A stretch of 64,000 nt of DNA from Psychromonas ossibalaenae ATCC BAA-1528 (GCF_000381745.1 NZ_KB906993.1:1-64000), one strand, 5' to 3'; numbered from the stretch's first letter, positions 35,501 through 45,254 are shown. Translations and numbers: made by a program. The notes: a model not told the origin generated them from the letters alone.

Positions 35501-38259
35501 TAAGCACATCTGATATAATGAAACATAAAGTTTTCTCTACAATGTCACAATATATACAGCAGGATAAGCAAAGAGAAATTATTCGCGGAGAGAGCACGGG
35601 AAGCTTTGATCTGCTGCCTGCACAAAAATGGTTCTTTGAGCAGAAATTTGCTCATCCACATCACTTCAATCAGGCGGTAACACTTAAATTTAATCACAGT
35701 GTGTCCCTGGCTAAACTTAGAAATGCGCTTAAACAACTCACCGATCACCATGATATATTCCGAGTCAGCTATCACAACAGCAGCTCAACAGATAAACAGG
35801 TTTTTAGTGATTCTAATACAGAGAACTTTACCTTTGAACAGAAAACTTTTGATGATACATCTCAATTAGATACTCACCTTGCATCTATCAATCAAAGCTT
35901 TAATTTTGATTCAGGCGAAATGTTTAAAGTGATGCTGTATAGCTGTGGTAAAGATAAGTCACAGTATCTTTACCTTTGCGCCCATCATCTGATTGTTGAC
36001 GGGGTTTCATGGCGGATCATTATCAATGACCTGCGTATACTGTATAACGATAATCCAGATACCAGACTGAGCGAATTTTCGAATACAAAGGTCTATGCTG
36101 AAGGGTTGAAAACGACCTTAAGTGACGTGAGCTTATCGGAAACAAATTACTGGTTAAAAGAGACAGATGCAGTTGACCGCTATCAGCCGTCTGCACCAGC
36201 ATCTATGGAATCAGTAACACTTGATGAAACAGTTAGCAGACAGTTATTAAGTTCAGCAAACGAAAAATATAGAACTTCGGTTAATGAATTGTTAGTTGCC
36301 GCATTAGTAAAGGTCATTCCTGTTATAGATCCCTTTGTAAATATCCTGTTAGAAGGGCACGGACGGCAGAATATTAACCCGGAAATTGTAATTGATTCAA
36401 CGGTAGGGTGGTTCACCAGTATATTTCCGTTACGTATCGCCAGCAATATGGAGTCTATGAATCAAAATATAAAACGTATTAAAGAGCAGATCAGGATGCT
36501 GCCTCAGAAAGGTGAAAATTACTTAAATTTAGCTTACGGCCATTCTGATACAGACATAAGAAAGCAGTTACAGAACCGTTTAATGTACCCAGTTAGTTTT
36601 AATTATTTAGGCCGTTTTGAAAGTAAAGGTCGTGATGATGACTTGTGGACCATGGTACAAAATAACAATGCACATTTAGTGAGTGCGGAAAATAAAGTAC
36701 TGCGGGAGATTGATGTAAACTGCTGGGTTAGTGATGAGCGTTTAACTGTGCAGATCGAAGTGACCAATAAAAATATTGATCCAAAAAAACTGCTGAAGAA
36801 CTTTGCAGATGAAATTCGAGCAGTTGTATCTCACTGCACTAATACAAATACTATTAGTGCCCTGACTCCTTCGGATGTTGCAAATGTAGAGATAACACAG
36901 CCGCAGATAGAAGAGCTGGAAAGTCAAATAGGAGTCCTTGATACAATATATCCTGCAACAGACTTTCAGCGCGAGCTCATGTACTTTAACCGTATGAATC
37001 GTGATTATCAGATAGATCAGTTGTACTTCAAATTAGAAGGTGATTTAAATATTGAGTGCTTTCAGCAGGCATGGGATACAGCTTTGAATCGTCACGATAT
37101 TTTAAGAGCTGCATTTTGGGATAAAGGACGGCTTGGAAAACCGTTAGTGGTTGTACCTCGTCAAGTAAGCATGCTTATTCAGCTTGAAGACTGGCGTGAA
37201 ACAAGCTCTGCAAACTGGCCAGAAAAAATATTGGAGCGTTTAATCTCTGAGCGTAAAAAAGGATTTGATCTGCTGTCTCCACCATTGATGAAGTTATGTT
37301 TAGCCGAACTTGGTGAGCAGCAGTACTACATGATATTTACATTCAACCATATATTATTTGACGGCTGGTCAATGCAGATATTCCTGTCGGAGATAATGCG
37401 GGATTACGAGGTCTTGATACGAAAGGATAAGCTGGATGTTAAGTCATTTACTTTTAGTGCTTTTTCTCAATACCTTAAAGAATCTCAACTTGAACCGCAA
37501 GCTGAGGTATTCTGGCAGAATTACCTTTATGGAGCCCCTAAAAACTTACGTGTTCCCCTGGACTTTCCTAAAATTGAGCATAATAAATTACGTATTCAGG
37601 GTGAGACTGTTCACCTTAGCCGGGCACAAACTGAGAAAATTTCAGCAAGAGCAAAAGAGCTTGAGGTAACGGTTAATCAATATTGTCAACTTTGCTGGGG
37701 CCATGCGTTAAGTAATATGACAGGTAGCAGAGATGTGGTCTTTGGGACAACATTAACCAAACGGCCAGCTGAAATCGACTCAGTTACTGACCTTGTTGGA
37801 CTTTTTGTGGCAACACCGCCTTTACGGGTTAAAGTAACAGGAAGTACAAAATCTGCATTAGCACAGATTGTCGACTCAAGCTCAGAGAGAATGGAATATG
37901 CGTTTTATGATCTCAATGATTATGATCATAAATGGCAGCCTACCGCACCATTCGGCACGCTGTTTGTATTTGAAAACTATCCAGAGCAGGAAACAAATAG
38001 TGAAAACAGAAGTTTACATATAGATCACATAGGAACAACGAGTGGTACTAACCATCAGATAGTTGTGTGTGTGTTTCCTGGAGAGAAAATGGGTTTTAAC
38101 CTTTTCTATGACTGTACTGAGCTTAGCCAGAACAAAGCAGTTGAAACTGCGAATCAATTTCAATTGTCACTGATGACTTTGTGTACTGATAATGAACTTG
38201 ATCAGGAGACGACGCTAGTAAAAAAACGTCAATCTGCTTTTAGTTCTGCAGTAAATTAA
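32521..38259 (+). CDS. Non-ribosomal peptide synthetase, C-A-PCP-E-C
   Basis: 1912 aa, preceded by GAGGAAAG. Domains in order: condensation 1 (~1-430; HHITLDG at 131); adenylation (~450-950; FTSGTTGKPKG at 589, YGPTE at 726, TGD at 819, NGKIDRRALP); carrier (FLEMGGDSI, phosphopantetheine Ser 977); epimerization (~1025-1460; HHLIVDG at 1155, EGHGR, VGWFTSIFPL, NYLGRF); condensation 2 (~1480-1900; NHILFDG at 1609, the second catalytic His kept, the first replaced by Asn). There is no thioesterase and no second A-PCP. Reading the binding-pocket positions by eye gives about D-A-L-F-V-G-I-I-Y, suggesting a hydrophobic amino acid, made D by the E domain. The last C domain may pass it to a free amine. 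Confidence 0.92.
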   Translation: MKISASPYEMNFYVESLHENTNMISNSYVTLNISGSIDENAFTESLKEAFSSDCFHYQYTFENGSLYKELNKQDVDVTQHDFSLSKDKEKNTAQVLEECYSQKITINSNRLFRLCICKLSSGNLKVIIMVHHITLDGSGFVILLDRIKSKYKSLVYADQYDHEVSSSNHCVSWPSYSLEKIKQAAEVWRSHISEQSLPVTFSSAQPAVKRHTSTSFLSLTTEQSAEVKKYCRKHKLTPNIFFKSVYALLAGRLSNQVLVGVISPMDMREKNSRNTMGCFVNTCLDVYDLSPQHSINEYFSKIRTFHSETKAYKGLAYRDLINELNKTAEDSMSQVANISFGSTIGINDTYNLDEDITFKFNYELMELNADLQLLFCMSSDRCFNFRLDYVESMFTSGVLDAFLERFEKILTHLTSTDTNSCPLKSLPILLENELSFYNSINQTELPAANLSLAQIFHQWVETKPDSAALIDAANKRELTYYELYQNVVQYIEYLKTLKITEADKSCTVAINLDCLTETVTAVLATQYMGIAFTCIDTAASLQRKKEILAQVSPAAVLENSLDTQKLQDKTDNLYCPCQVTDTTISQLIFTSGTTGKPKGVALSHRALVSTIFKGTRIPSGKRVLYSANEAFDAASLQLWTAFVNGETLVVPKRGVIANPDELKGIIQEYNIDHLFLTTGLFETYFSSNKAEIFTGVETLVFGGDSVSNKAVANALKTGITNVINIYGPTETSIYAASLKCRPEHLTLAQIPIGTPSDNAQIYLVDEAGKIVPHGAAGQVLIGGPGLANGYYGQQELTEEKFIRCTIKELGLKDIRLYQTGDYAYWGRDRNLYFNGRKDEQIKLRGYRIELGDIRNAMERLDGIDIATVMLNKKSGTKALIGYYVSAKDISPETVKAHLIKQLPSYMVPTYIIPLEVMPLNCNGKIDRRALPLPAADLQSCDQELTDIQKQLLAKACVVLELPSLSINDNFLEMGGDSISTISLSVEMESIGLRLSTSDIMKHKVFSTMSQYIQQDKQREIIRGESTGSFDLLPAQKWFFEQKFAHPHHFNQAVTLKFNHSVSLAKLRNALKQLTDHHDIFRVSYHNSSSTDKQVFSDSNTENFTFEQKTFDDTSQLDTHLASINQSFNFDSGEMFKVMLYSCGKDKSQYLYLCAHHLIVDGVSWRIIINDLRILYNDNPDTRLSEFSNTKVYAEGLKTTLSDVSLSETNYWLKETDAVDRYQPSAPASMESVTLDETVSRQLLSSANEKYRTSVNELLVAALVKVIPVIDPFVNILLEGHGRQNINPEIVIDSTVGWFTSIFPLRIASNMESMNQNIKRIKEQIRMLPQKGENYLNLAYGHSDTDIRKQLQNRLMYPVSFNYLGRFESKGRDDDLWTMVQNNNAHLVSAENKVLREIDVNCWVSDERLTVQIEVTNKNIDPKKLLKNFADEIRAVVSHCTNTNTISALTPSDVANVEITQPQIEELESQIGVLDTIYPATDFQRELMYFNRMNRDYQIDQLYFKLEGDLNIECFQQAWDTALNRHDILRAAFWDKGRLGKPLVVVPRQVSMLIQLEDWRETSSANWPEKILERLISERKKGFDLLSPPLMKLCLAELGEQQYYMIFTFNHILFDGWSMQIFLSEIMRDYEVLIRKDKLDVKSFTFSAFSQYLKESQLEPQAEVFWQNYLYGAPKNLRVPLDFPKIEHNKLRIQGETVHLSRAQTEKISARAKELEVTVNQYCQLCWGHALSNMTGSRDVVFGTTLTKRPAEIDSVTDLVGLFVATPPLRVKVTGSTKSALAQIVDSSSERMEYAFYDLNDYDHKWQPTAPFGTLFVFENYPEQETNSENRSLHIDHIGTTSGTNHQIVVCVFPGEKMGFNLFYDCTELSQNKAVETANQFQLSLMTLCTDNELDQETTLVKKRQSAFSSAVN

Positions 38260-38275
38260 TATGTAAGTAAAATAG

Positions 38276-38322
38276 GGCCAGTTTTTGTCTTCAGCCATTA
38301 GAGCAGAAGACAATAACTGGCC
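38276..38322 (+). other. Hairpin between the NRPS and methyltransferase genes
   Basis: GGCCAGT (38276-38282) pairs with ACTGGCC (38316-38322), and GTCTTC with GAAGAC inside, making a two-part stem. No T-run follows, so it may attenuate or protect the transcript rather than end it. Confidence 0.5.
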
Positions 38323-38365
38323 TTCGTATTATTATGATAATCTCCCTTAGGAAAAGTAAATAAAT

Positions 38366-39070
38366 ATGAAATCACTTATGTATTCAGAGCATGCGGAAAA
38401 ATATGATTCTGCCGTACAAGATAATATTTATAATGCCTGTCTAGAAAGGCCTTCATTACAGGCTATGCTGAATGATCTTGCCGGATTGAATGTATTAGAT
38501 TTAGGCTGCGGATCCGGCGTTTATACACAGTTATTAATTGAACAGGGGGCTGCTGAGATAACCTGTATCGATGTCTCTGAGAAAATGATTCAGATAGTGG
38601 ACAGTAAATTTGGCAGCAGAGTGTCATCTTACTCACAAGACTTATCTATTGGTCTTCCACAAGAGGAGCCAAATAGTAAAGACGTTATTATTTGCCCGCT
38701 GGTGATTCATTACATTGAAGATCTGTGTGTTTTGTTCCAAGCAGTAAACCGCGTTCTGAAAGCCGGAGGATACATGGTCTTTTCTACTCATCATCCATTA
38801 GCCGATTTTGAATGTTCGCGTTCAGGTAATTACTTTGAACGTGAATTAATTACTGATGTATGGGATACGGTTGGTGAGCCCGTTGAAGTCGTATTTTACC
38901 GCCGTTCTTTAACAGAAATCATGGATGCAGTGACAAAAAATGGGCTGGCGGTAACTCAATTGTCTGAAGGTAAAGTTGCAGATAAAGTGAAAGAAATCTC
39001 AATGGAACGCTACAATTATTTATCTAAGAACCCGAATTTTATCTTTATAAAATGTCAGAAACTTTGTTAA
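38366..39070 (+). CDS. Class I SAM-dependent methyltransferase of the NRPS operon
   Basis: 234 aa. The SAM-binding motif I is NVLDLGCGSGVYTQLL (about residues 39-54), motif II ITCIDVSEKMIQIV, and later VIICPLVIHYIEDL and FSTHHPLADFECS. It belongs to the ubiquinone/small-molecule methyltransferase fold group (Methyltransf_11/25). CCCTTAGGAAAAG precedes the ATG. It lies 106 nt behind the NRPS gene on the same strand with only a non-terminator-like hairpin between, so a tailoring role on the NRPS product is the natural inference. N- versus O-methylation cannot be told. Confidence 0.88.
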   Translation: MKSLMYSEHAEKYDSAVQDNIYNACLERPSLQAMLNDLAGLNVLDLGCGSGVYTQLLIEQGAAEITCIDVSEKMIQIVDSKFGSRVSSYSQDLSIGLPQEEPNSKDVIICPLVIHYIEDLCVLFQAVNRVLKAGGYMVFSTHHPLADFECSRSGNYFERELITDVWDTVGEPVEVVFYRRSLTEIMDAVTKNGLAVTQLSEGKVADKVKEISMERYNYLSKNPNFIFIKCQKLC

Positions 39071-39124
39071 CAAATCGAGTGCATAAAGCCGCTATATTTA
39101 GGGCAGTGTACTGGTTTGATAAAT

Positions 39125-39145
39125 CAGCGGGTGTATTACCCGCTG
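39125..39145. terminator. Hairpin between convergent genes
   Basis: CAGCGGGT (39125-39132) and ACCCGCTG (39138-39145) form an 8-bp GC-rich stem in the convergent gap between the methyltransferase and the MarR gene. T-runs are absent on both sides, so termination is only suggested. Confidence 0.45.
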
Positions 39146-39163
39146 CATAAGTAGACGGCTTAA

Positions 39164-39646
39164 TTACAAAGACTCATCGGCTTGAATTTGTCCTACCAGT
39201 AATACTGGTGCAGCATCTAGTTCGTCGGCATCCATCATGGATGCAATTCGCTCTACGGCGGAGAGCAGCTGGCTTTGTTCCCACTCTTCAAGATTTTGAT
39301 AGCGCTTGATAAAATGCTCTTGAAGTGGTTTCGGCGAGTCGCTTAATAAGGTTTGGCCTGCTTCACTTAATGATAAATGCACTTTGCGTTTGTCAGTTTT
39401 ACTGCGCGTTCTAATGACTAAATTACGGCTTTCAAGTCTATCGAGAATCGTTGTTACGGTTGCCGCGCTTAAAGTAATTTCTTGCGCAATCTGTTTTGCC
39501 AGCGGTGCATCAAGCTGCGCTATTTTGCGCATTACCATCAGCTGCGGCCCGGTTAATCCCGAGTCTTTATTTAGCTGTCGAGAATGTATACTGATAGCTC
39601 GGATCACACGGCGCAGTGAAATTAATAGTTGTTCGTACTTTTCCAT
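39164..39646 (-). CDS. MarR-family transcriptional regulator
   Basis: 160 aa. The winged-helix core is visible: LTGPQLMVMRKIAQLDAPLAKQIAQEITLSAATVTTILDRLESRNLVIRTRSKTDKRKVHLSLSEAGQTLL, including the D-x-R-x4-L-T-x-x-G wing (KTDKRKVHLSLSEAG). A typical MarR dimer represses a nearby gene until a phenolic or other ligand binds. It lies between the NRPS operon (convergent) and the BCCT gene (same strand, upstream), so its target could be either or elsewhere. GAGGGAAT lies before the ATG. Confidence 0.9.
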   Translation of the reverse strand: MEKYEQLLISLRRVIRAISIHSRQLNKDSGLTGPQLMVMRKIAQLDAPLAKQIAQEITLSAATVTTILDRLESRNLVIRTRSKTDKRKVHLSLSEAGQTLLSDSPKPLQEHFIKRYQNLEEWEQSQLLSAVERIASMMDADELDAAPVLLVGQIQADESL

Positions 39647-39705
39647 AATTCCCTCATTATTTTTTTGCGTACCATAACAGAAATATTCATAAGACTCATG
39701 CGCAA

Positions 39706-39745
39706 AATAAAAAAAAAACAGAATAACGCCGGGCGATATTCTGTT
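39706..39745 (-). terminator. Rho-independent terminator after the BCCT gene
   Basis: On the minus strand AACAGAATA (from 39745) pairs with TATTCTGTT (ending 39717) around a GC-rich loop and is followed by a run of about ten T. It ends the bet/BCCT transcript before marR. Confidence 0.9.
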
Positions 39746-39818
39746 TTCTGGTTTATGTGCAAAATTAAAGGTTTGTGAGACAGAAAGTACTGCTCACTGT
39801 TCCTTTGTTAATTGAATA

Positions 39819-41036
39819 TCAGTTTGCTAATTCAATCTTAGTGAAGTCGATTTTGTTCGCTTTTGGTGAACGTTCAATATCAGCTACTTTACGATAATGA
39901 GTCAGTAGAATGTAAGCAAAGCATCCTAAAATTAATCCTATCGCTAATGCGCCAACCCACTGAATTTGTAAAAAGTCTAATTTGAACAGCAGTGTTAGTC
40001 CGCTTAACAGAACAATATTACCGATAACATAACGTGCTTTGCCGAAACGCTGCACCGTCAGATTTAAATTATCGGTATACAGGCGAACCAGTGAATCAAG
40101 TGAATTGATAACAAATGTAACACCAACGATCACCATCGCCAGGTTATAAAATCCTGCTGTCGGGATGGCATTAGCGCTGTAGTAATAAAGTACGCTGAAC
40201 CAGACTGCGATCGGAATAGACGGGAATACCATCATTGCCGCTAATACTTGATAGGTTCTCATGCCGCCTACAAAACGTGCGGTAAATTGACCTATCATAA
40301 TGCTCCAGGCAAACCACCAGAACAGGTAAAACTCATGGTAGTCATTAAGCGGTAATACAAAGCGGTGCAGATTGGTGAAGTAATCACCTAATAAAGCGAA
40401 AGTCGTAAAGAACTCTCCAACACTTGAGTTATCAGTTAAAAATGCACCTGCCCACATTATTGCTATTAAGGCTAAAAATAACCAGCTGCTGCCCAGGCTT
40501 AAAATTTTGACGTAACGGATATTGGTACTTGAATACACGGCGGTGGCAATAACCAGAAATACAATTAAGTAAAAACTGCCGACCAGGGTTTCACCGTCAC
40601 CTAAGCCGGGTAAATACCAGGGCAGGTTAGTTAGCAGCAGGTAGGCAGTAAAGGCACAGGTACCGATAATAACTAAGTTATTAATAAACTTAATTATTGA
40701 AATTTCAAAAAACTTAACTCTTGGTTCAATAACACAAAAGTAGAAACAGGTTAAAAAGTAAAATGCCCAGATAAAGAAAGCCCAGAAACCAAACTCAATG
40801 GCTAAAGGATTACTAAAACCATATTCAGGGCTGCTGGCAATATCAGCGTAACCGGCAAATTCGGTTAGCGGGAACATGATTAAACCGACATCTAAACCTG
40901 AGGTAAAGAGAATAGCGATAAAGGTAAAGTTACGTACAGGCGTGACACCAATACACTTCATGTTACCCCAACGATAAATAACAAACGCAATTGCGGCAAA
41001 AGTAAATAAAATGCCGATTGACAGCCAAATAGTCAT
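39819..41036 (-). CDS. Short BCCT-family choline/betaine transporter
   Basis: 405 aa from the ATG at 41036 (MTIWLSIGILFTFAAIAF), with GGAGG 8 nt upstream; the frame opens 11 codons earlier without a better signal. About eleven to twelve membrane helices. The BCCT signature region FYLFWWFAWSIMIGQFTARFVGGMRTYQV (Trp-rich TM8, then the amphipathic helix) is present, along with PEYGFSNPLAIEFGFWAFFIWAFYF. Typical BCCT proteins are 500-670 aa; this one is a short form without the long termini that sense osmolarity. Position downstream of betIBA makes choline the likely substrate, entering to be oxidised to betaine. Confidence 0.85.
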   Translation of the reverse strand: MTIWLSIGILFTFAAIAFVIYRWGNMKCIGVTPVRNFTFIAILFTSGLDVGLIMFPLTEFAGYADIASSPEYGFSNPLAIEFGFWAFFIWAFYFLTCFYFCVIEPRVKFFEISIIKFINNLVIIGTCAFTAYLLLTNLPWYLPGLGDGETLVGSFYLIVFLVIATAVYSSTNIRYVKILSLGSSWLFLALIAIMWAGAFLTDNSSVGEFFTTFALLGDYFTNLHRFVLPLNDYHEFYLFWWFAWSIMIGQFTARFVGGMRTYQVLAAMMVFPSIPIAVWFSVLYYYSANAIPTAGFYNLAMVIVGVTFVINSLDSLVRLYTDNLNLTVQRFGKARYVIGNIVLLSGLTLLFKLDFLQIQWVGALAIGLILGCFAYILLTHYRKVADIERSPKANKIDFTKIELAN

Positions 41037-41221
41037 TATTTGGCCTCCAGGTGGATATTGTTGACACACATAATTAAAATTCCTTGTGTTGTTTTATAAA
41101 ACGCTGCTGGGCAGTTTTTAAAGGCTTAAGTATCGTGCTGACGATAGTTAAACCCTGAAAAAATGAACGCAGCAATATAGGCCATTTGCGTATTCCGCTT
41201 AGGCTGGCCCTGACCTCTTTG

Positions 41222-41252
41222 CTGTTATTGACAGATTTACAGTCAATAACAG
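41222..41252 (-). terminator. Hairpin after betA
   Basis: CTGTTATTGAC (41222-41232) and GTCAATAACAG (41242-41252) are perfect 11-bp complements, 21 nt past the betA stop. There is no long T-run, so read-through into the BCCT gene is possible. Confidence 0.55.
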
Positions 41253-41273
41253 TAAATTGATGCCCTGTATAAA

Positions 41274-42965
41274 CTAGCCGGCTTGGCGTTTAGGGGCTTG
41301 TAAGCGTTGACTGGTCTGCCAGTCATCCGCCACAGTCACTTCAGCCGTGCTGGGTGCAAGAGGTGTTTTACCTAAAATAATATCGGCGGCACGCTCTGCT
41401 GTCATAATGGTCGGTGAATTCAGATTGCCGTTAGGAATTGTCGGGAATATTGATGAATCAACAACTCGAAGACCTTCGATACCATGAACTTTAGTTTCAG
41501 AGTTCACTACCGACATTGCGTCTTCGCCCATTCTGCATGAGCATGAAGGGTGATAGGCACTTTCAACGGAACTTCTGACAAAGCTGTCGATTTCCTGATC
41601 AGTTTGTACCGCGAGTCCCGGCTGAATCTCTTCGCCGCGATATTCATCTAAGCCGGGCTGGTTGATAATTTCCCGGGTTAATCGCACACAGGCACGAAAA
41701 CCTTCAATGTCATCCTGGTGTGATAAATAGTTAAATTGAATTTGCGGTGCCGTACGGGCATTGCTTGATACAACTTTAACCCTGCCGCGGCTTTTAGGTT
41801 TGTTATGACCAATATGAACTTGGAAACCATGACCTGCAAATGCTTCTTTACCATCGTAACGCATGGCCGCAGGTAGAAAGTGATACTGAAGATCCGGCCA
41901 TTCTAAACCCGCTTTAGAACGAATAAAGCCGCATGACTCAAAATGATTAGTAGCACCTAAACCGGATTTATTTAATATCCAGCGTGTACCAATAAATAAT
42001 TTGTTTAACGGGTCAATTTTGCCGTTAAGCGATATCGGTTTTAAACATTTAAACTGAAAGTAAAACTCAAGGTGGTCCTGCAGGTTTTCACCGACACCGG
42101 GTAATTCATGGACCTGCTCTATACCGGCTTGTGCTAATGTGTCTGCAGCGCCGATACCCGACAGCTGCAGAATATGCGGGGAGCCGATAGAGCCTGCAGA
42201 CAGCAGGACTTCTTTATTACAGCGCAGCTCCGTTAACTGACCTTTAGACTCGTAAGAAACACCGACAGCTGTTTTACCTTCCAGCAGCACTTTGTGAACC
42301 AGTGCGTGAGTGATTACGGTGAGATTGTCGCGTTTCATGGCCGGTCTCAAGTAGGCATTCGCAGTAGACCAGCGCACACCGTTTTTGACAGTCATATGCA
42401 TCGGGCCGAAACCTTCCTGCTGCCCGGCATTGTAATCTGCTGTTGCTAAATAACCGGCATCAACACCGGCATTAACAAAGGCTTGATATAACGGGTTTTT
42501 CATATTGTTGCCGTTATTGACAGCAAGAGGACCAGACTCTCCGCGGTAGTCATTACCGCCAAATGACCAGGTTTCGGCTTTTTTGAAGTAGGGTAAACAG
42601 TGTGCATAATCCCAGTTTTGTGCCCCGGCCTGCTGCCATTCATCAAAATCACGTGCATGGCCTCGTACATAGACCATACCGTTAATAGATGATGAACCGC
42701 CTAACACTTTACCGCGCGGACAATGCATACGGCGGTTATCTAAAAACGGCTCAGCTTCAGTTTCAAACTGCCAGGCGTATTTTTTTGTATTCATCGGTAT
42801 TGATAATGCGGTCGGCATTTGAATAAAAATACTCTTATCGCTGCCGCCGGTTTCCAGCAGCAGTACCTTATTGCCGGAATCAGCTGACAAGCGGTTTGCC
42901 AGTACACAGCCCGCACTTCCTGCGCCTACAATGATGTAGTCATATTGTGCTTTAGTCATGTTCAT
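41274..42965 (-). CDS. betA: Choline dehydrogenase (GMC oxidoreductase)
   Basis: 563 aa, the usual BetA length. The FAD-binding motif is [20 protein letters not shown], followed by the GMC signatures [19 protein letters not shown] and [17 protein letters not shown]. The active-site His region is [13 protein letters not shown], and the C-terminal [21 protein letters not shown] is family-typical. The enzyme oxidises choline to betaine aldehyde at the membrane and can carry the aldehyde on to betaine. The start is 4 nt after the betB stop, in the operon betI-betB-betA. Confidence 0.94.
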   Translation of the reverse strand: MNMTKAQYDYIIVGAGSAGCVLANRLSADSGNKVLLLETGGSDKSIFIQMPTALSIPMNTKKYAWQFETEAEPFLDNRRMHCPRGKVLGGSSSINGMVYVRGHARDFDEWQQAGAQNWDYAHCLPYFKKAETWSFGGNDYRGESGPLAVNNGNNMKNPLYQAFVNAGVDAGYLATADYNAGQQEGFGPMHMTVKNGVRWSTANAYLRPAMKRDNLTVITHALVHKVLLEGKTAVGVSYESKGQLTELRCNKEVLLSAGSIGSPHILQLSGIGAADTLAQAGIEQVHELPGVGENLQDHLEFYFQFKCLKPISLNGKIDPLNKLFIGTRWILNKSGLGATNHFESCGFIRSKAGLEWPDLQYHFLPAAMRYDGKEAFAGHGFQVHIGHNKPKSRGRVKVVSSNARTAPQIQFNYLSHQDDIEGFRACVRLTREIINQPGLDEYRGEEIQPGLAVQTDQEIDSFVRSSVESAYHPSCSCRMGEDAMSVVNSETKVHGIEGLRVVDSSIFPTIPNGNLNSPTIMTAERAADIILGKTPLAPSTAEVTVADDWQTSQRLQAPKRQAG

Positions 42966-42968
42966 TCC

Positions 42969-44435
42969 TTAAAAGGGACTTTCAAGCGGCATCATGCCGA
43001 CATATACCGCTTTAATCTGGGTATAGGCTTTTAATGTTTCACTGCCGTTTTCGCGGCCGATACCGGACATTTTATAGCCGCCGACCGGCATTTCAGCAGG
43101 TGATGCGCCAAAGGCATTAATCCAGCAGATGCCGGCCTGAAGCTGATGTATCACCCGGTGAGCACGGGTAATGTCTTGAGTAAACACAGCTGCTGCTAAT
43201 CCTAAGCGGCTGTCATTTGCGCGGCGGATAACTTCCTCTTCATCGCTGAAAGTCAGTACCGACATAACCGGGCCGAATATTTCTTCTTTAGCTATGGTCA
43301 TTTGGTCAGTGCAGCCGGTGAAAATAGTCGGCGCAACAAAGAAACCATGTGGTGAATTTTCAGGCTGCAGTGCTTTACCGCCTGTGAGTAGAGTTGCGCC
43401 TTGTGCTTTCCCAATCTCGATGTAGTCGAGCACTTTCTGCTGATGAGACTTTGAAATCAAAGCCCCAAAATTAGTGTCCGTATTCATCGGATCGCCGCAG
43501 ATAATATTCTGCTCGGTACGCTCAACTAGACGTTTAATAAAACGAGGATAAATATCCTTCTGAACAAACACACGAGTACCGTTTGTACAGACTTCGCCCT
43601 GGGTATAGAAATTACCTAACATGGCCGCAGATACCGCATTTTCTATATCGGCATCATTAAAAATAATCAACGGTGACTTACCGCCTAGTTCCATGGTGAC
43701 TTCTTTTAATGAACCGGCAGCCGCCGCCATCACTTTTTGGCCGGTTGTTACTTCACCGGTAAAAGAGATTTTGGCAATATCTTCATGGCCGGTTAACCAG
43801 GCGCCGACTCTGCCGTCGCCTTGGACCACGTTAAACACACCGTTTGGCACACCAGCCAGAGTGAAAATTTCTGCTAAACGCATTGCGCCGCTCGGCGTTT
43901 CCTCTGACGGCTTAAAAATCATCACATTGCCGCAGGCAAGAGCCGGGGCCGCTTTCCAGCAGGCAATCTGTAGTGGATAATTCCATGCTCCAATGCCTGC
44001 ACAAATACCTAATGGTTCGCGGCGGGTGTAATAAAAATCATCACCGACCTGCTGCTGATTACCTTCAATACTCGGGGCAAGTCCTGCAAAAAACTCAATT
44101 GAATCGGCGCCCGTTACAACATCAACCACTGATGCTTCCTGCCATGGTTTACCGGTATCAAGCACTTCGCCAGCGGCAAGTTCATCATTGTGCTCACGCA
44201 GTAATGAAGCAGCCTTGAGCAGAATGCGGCTGCGTTCAATGGCAGTCATTTTTGACCATGTGGCAAAACCAGATTTTGCACTGTTGATCGCAGCCTGCTG
44301 AACTGCTTCATCTGCTCTTTCAACTAAGTAGCTGACTTGACCTGTTGCCGGGTTAATGACTTCAAATGTTTCGCCCGTGCCGTTAGGCATATATTGACCG
44401 TGAACATAATTTTGATAAACGACTAATGTCGGCAT
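42969..44435 (-). CDS. betB: Betaine aldehyde dehydrogenase
   Basis: A 488-aa NAD(P)-dependent aldehyde dehydrogenase. The nucleotide site [12 protein letters not shown], the catalytic Glu motif [12 protein letters not shown] and the catalytic Cys in [12 protein letters not shown] are in place, and the sequence ends in the BetB-like [28 protein letters not shown]. It converts betaine aldehyde to glycine betaine, the osmo- and cryoprotectant. Its start overlaps the betI end by 13 nt, implying translational coupling. Confidence 0.95.
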   Translation of the reverse strand: MPTLVVYQNYVHGQYMPNGTGETFEVINPATGQVSYLVERADEAVQQAAINSAKSGFATWSKMTAIERSRILLKAASLLREHNDELAAGEVLDTGKPWQEASVVDVVTGADSIEFFAGLAPSIEGNQQQVGDDFYYTRREPLGICAGIGAWNYPLQIACWKAAPALACGNVMIFKPSEETPSGAMRLAEIFTLAGVPNGVFNVVQGDGRVGAWLTGHEDIAKISFTGEVTTGQKVMAAAAGSLKEVTMELGGKSPLIIFNDADIENAVSAAMLGNFYTQGEVCTNGTRVFVQKDIYPRFIKRLVERTEQNIICGDPMNTDTNFGALISKSHQQKVLDYIEIGKAQGATLLTGGKALQPENSPHGFFVAPTIFTGCTDQMTIAKEEIFGPVMSVLTFSDEEEVIRRANDSRLGLAAAVFTQDITRAHRVIHQLQAGICWINAFGASPAEMPVGGYKMSGIGRENGSETLKAYTQIKAVYVGMMPLESPF

Positions 44436-45031
44436 TGATTTTCTCCATACTGCAGAATAACTGTTTCAATAAAGGCTTTAGACAACATTTGTGCCTGTTT
44501 AAAATCCTGCTCTGGTGTTGAACTAAGCGCACTGCGAAGCCAGAAACCGTCAATCACAGCGGCGGTTTGTTTAGCTGCATTAACCGCTTCAGTATCCGGC
44601 AGCAGCTGTTTAAAAGAAAAAAGCAGGTTGCTGTACAAGCGTTGACTATTGATATATTGAAGTCTTGCCAGTCCCGGATCATGCATCGCCTGGGACCAGA
44701 AACTTAACCATGTCTTAGTGACTGCATTTGAACGCTGCAGTTCGGTAAAATTTGCTTCAACAATCATAGACAGCCTTGCAATAGGAGACAGTGTTTTACC
44801 TGACGTCCTTATTAATAAGGCCTGCTTTAATTCATCAAGAAGATATTTAAGTGTAGCTTCAATTAAGCCTTGTTTGCCGCCAAAGTAGTGGCTGATGATC
44901 CCCGATGACATACCCGCCATACCACTAATCGTATTAATTGTGGTGTGCTGTAATCCATGGCGTTCGACTGATATCAGCGTGGCATCAATGAGCTGCTGTT
45001 GTCGGACATGTTTCATCGCCGGTCTAGGCAT
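44423..45031 (-). CDS. betI: BetI, TetR-family choline-responsive repressor
   Basis: 202 aa from the ATG at 45031 ([27 protein letters not shown]), preceded by AAGGAAG; the frame extends to 45079, but that would place the start inside the operator. The TetR helix-turn-helix is [32 protein letters not shown] (about residues 27-58). BetI represses the bet operon until choline is present. It is the first gene of betIBA and lies directly behind the palindromic operator. Confidence 0.93.
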   Translation of the reverse strand: MPRPAMKHVRQQQLIDATLISVERHGLQHTTINTISGMAGMSSGIISHYFGGKQGLIEATLKYLLDELKQALLIRTSGKTLSPIARLSMIVEANFTELQRSNAVTKTWLSFWSQAMHDPGLARLQYINSQRLYSNLLFSFKQLLPDTEAVNAAKQTAAVIDGFWLRSALSSTPEQDFKQAQMLSKAFIETVILQYGENQCRH

Positions 45032-45059
45032 AAATAACTTCCTTTTATTCTTGAATAAC

Positions 45060-45087
45060 GTTATTAATTGAACGCTCAATTAATAAC
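45060..45087. promoter_or_regulatory. BetI operator
   Basis: GTTATTAATTGA (45060-45071) and TCAATTAATAAC (45076-45087) are perfect 12-bp arms around ACGC. The core ATTGAACG-x-TCAAT matches the BetI-binding palindrome known from E. coli and Vibrio bet promoters. It lies 28 nt before betI. Confidence 0.88.
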
Positions 45088-45134
45088 AATCCTAATGATT
45101 AGTGCTCTAACTATCAAGTGTTAATTATATTGCT

Positions 45135-45146
45135 CTCAATATTGAG
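45135..45146. promoter_or_regulatory. Second palindrome in the bet promoter region
   Basis: CTCAATATTGAG is a perfect 12-bp palindrome 48 nt beyond the main BetI operator. It keeps the TCAAT/ATTGA half-sites without the spacer, so it could be a second, weaker regulatory site. Confidence 0.4.
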
Positions 45147-45254
45147 TAGTAATCAACTTGCTTGGAAGTGGAGTAAATAAAGAGTAATATACTGCTGAAA
45201 ACGCACTGATTCATAGGGTTTGGGTGGTTTCTGTAGAAGTGGGAATAACGTAAC

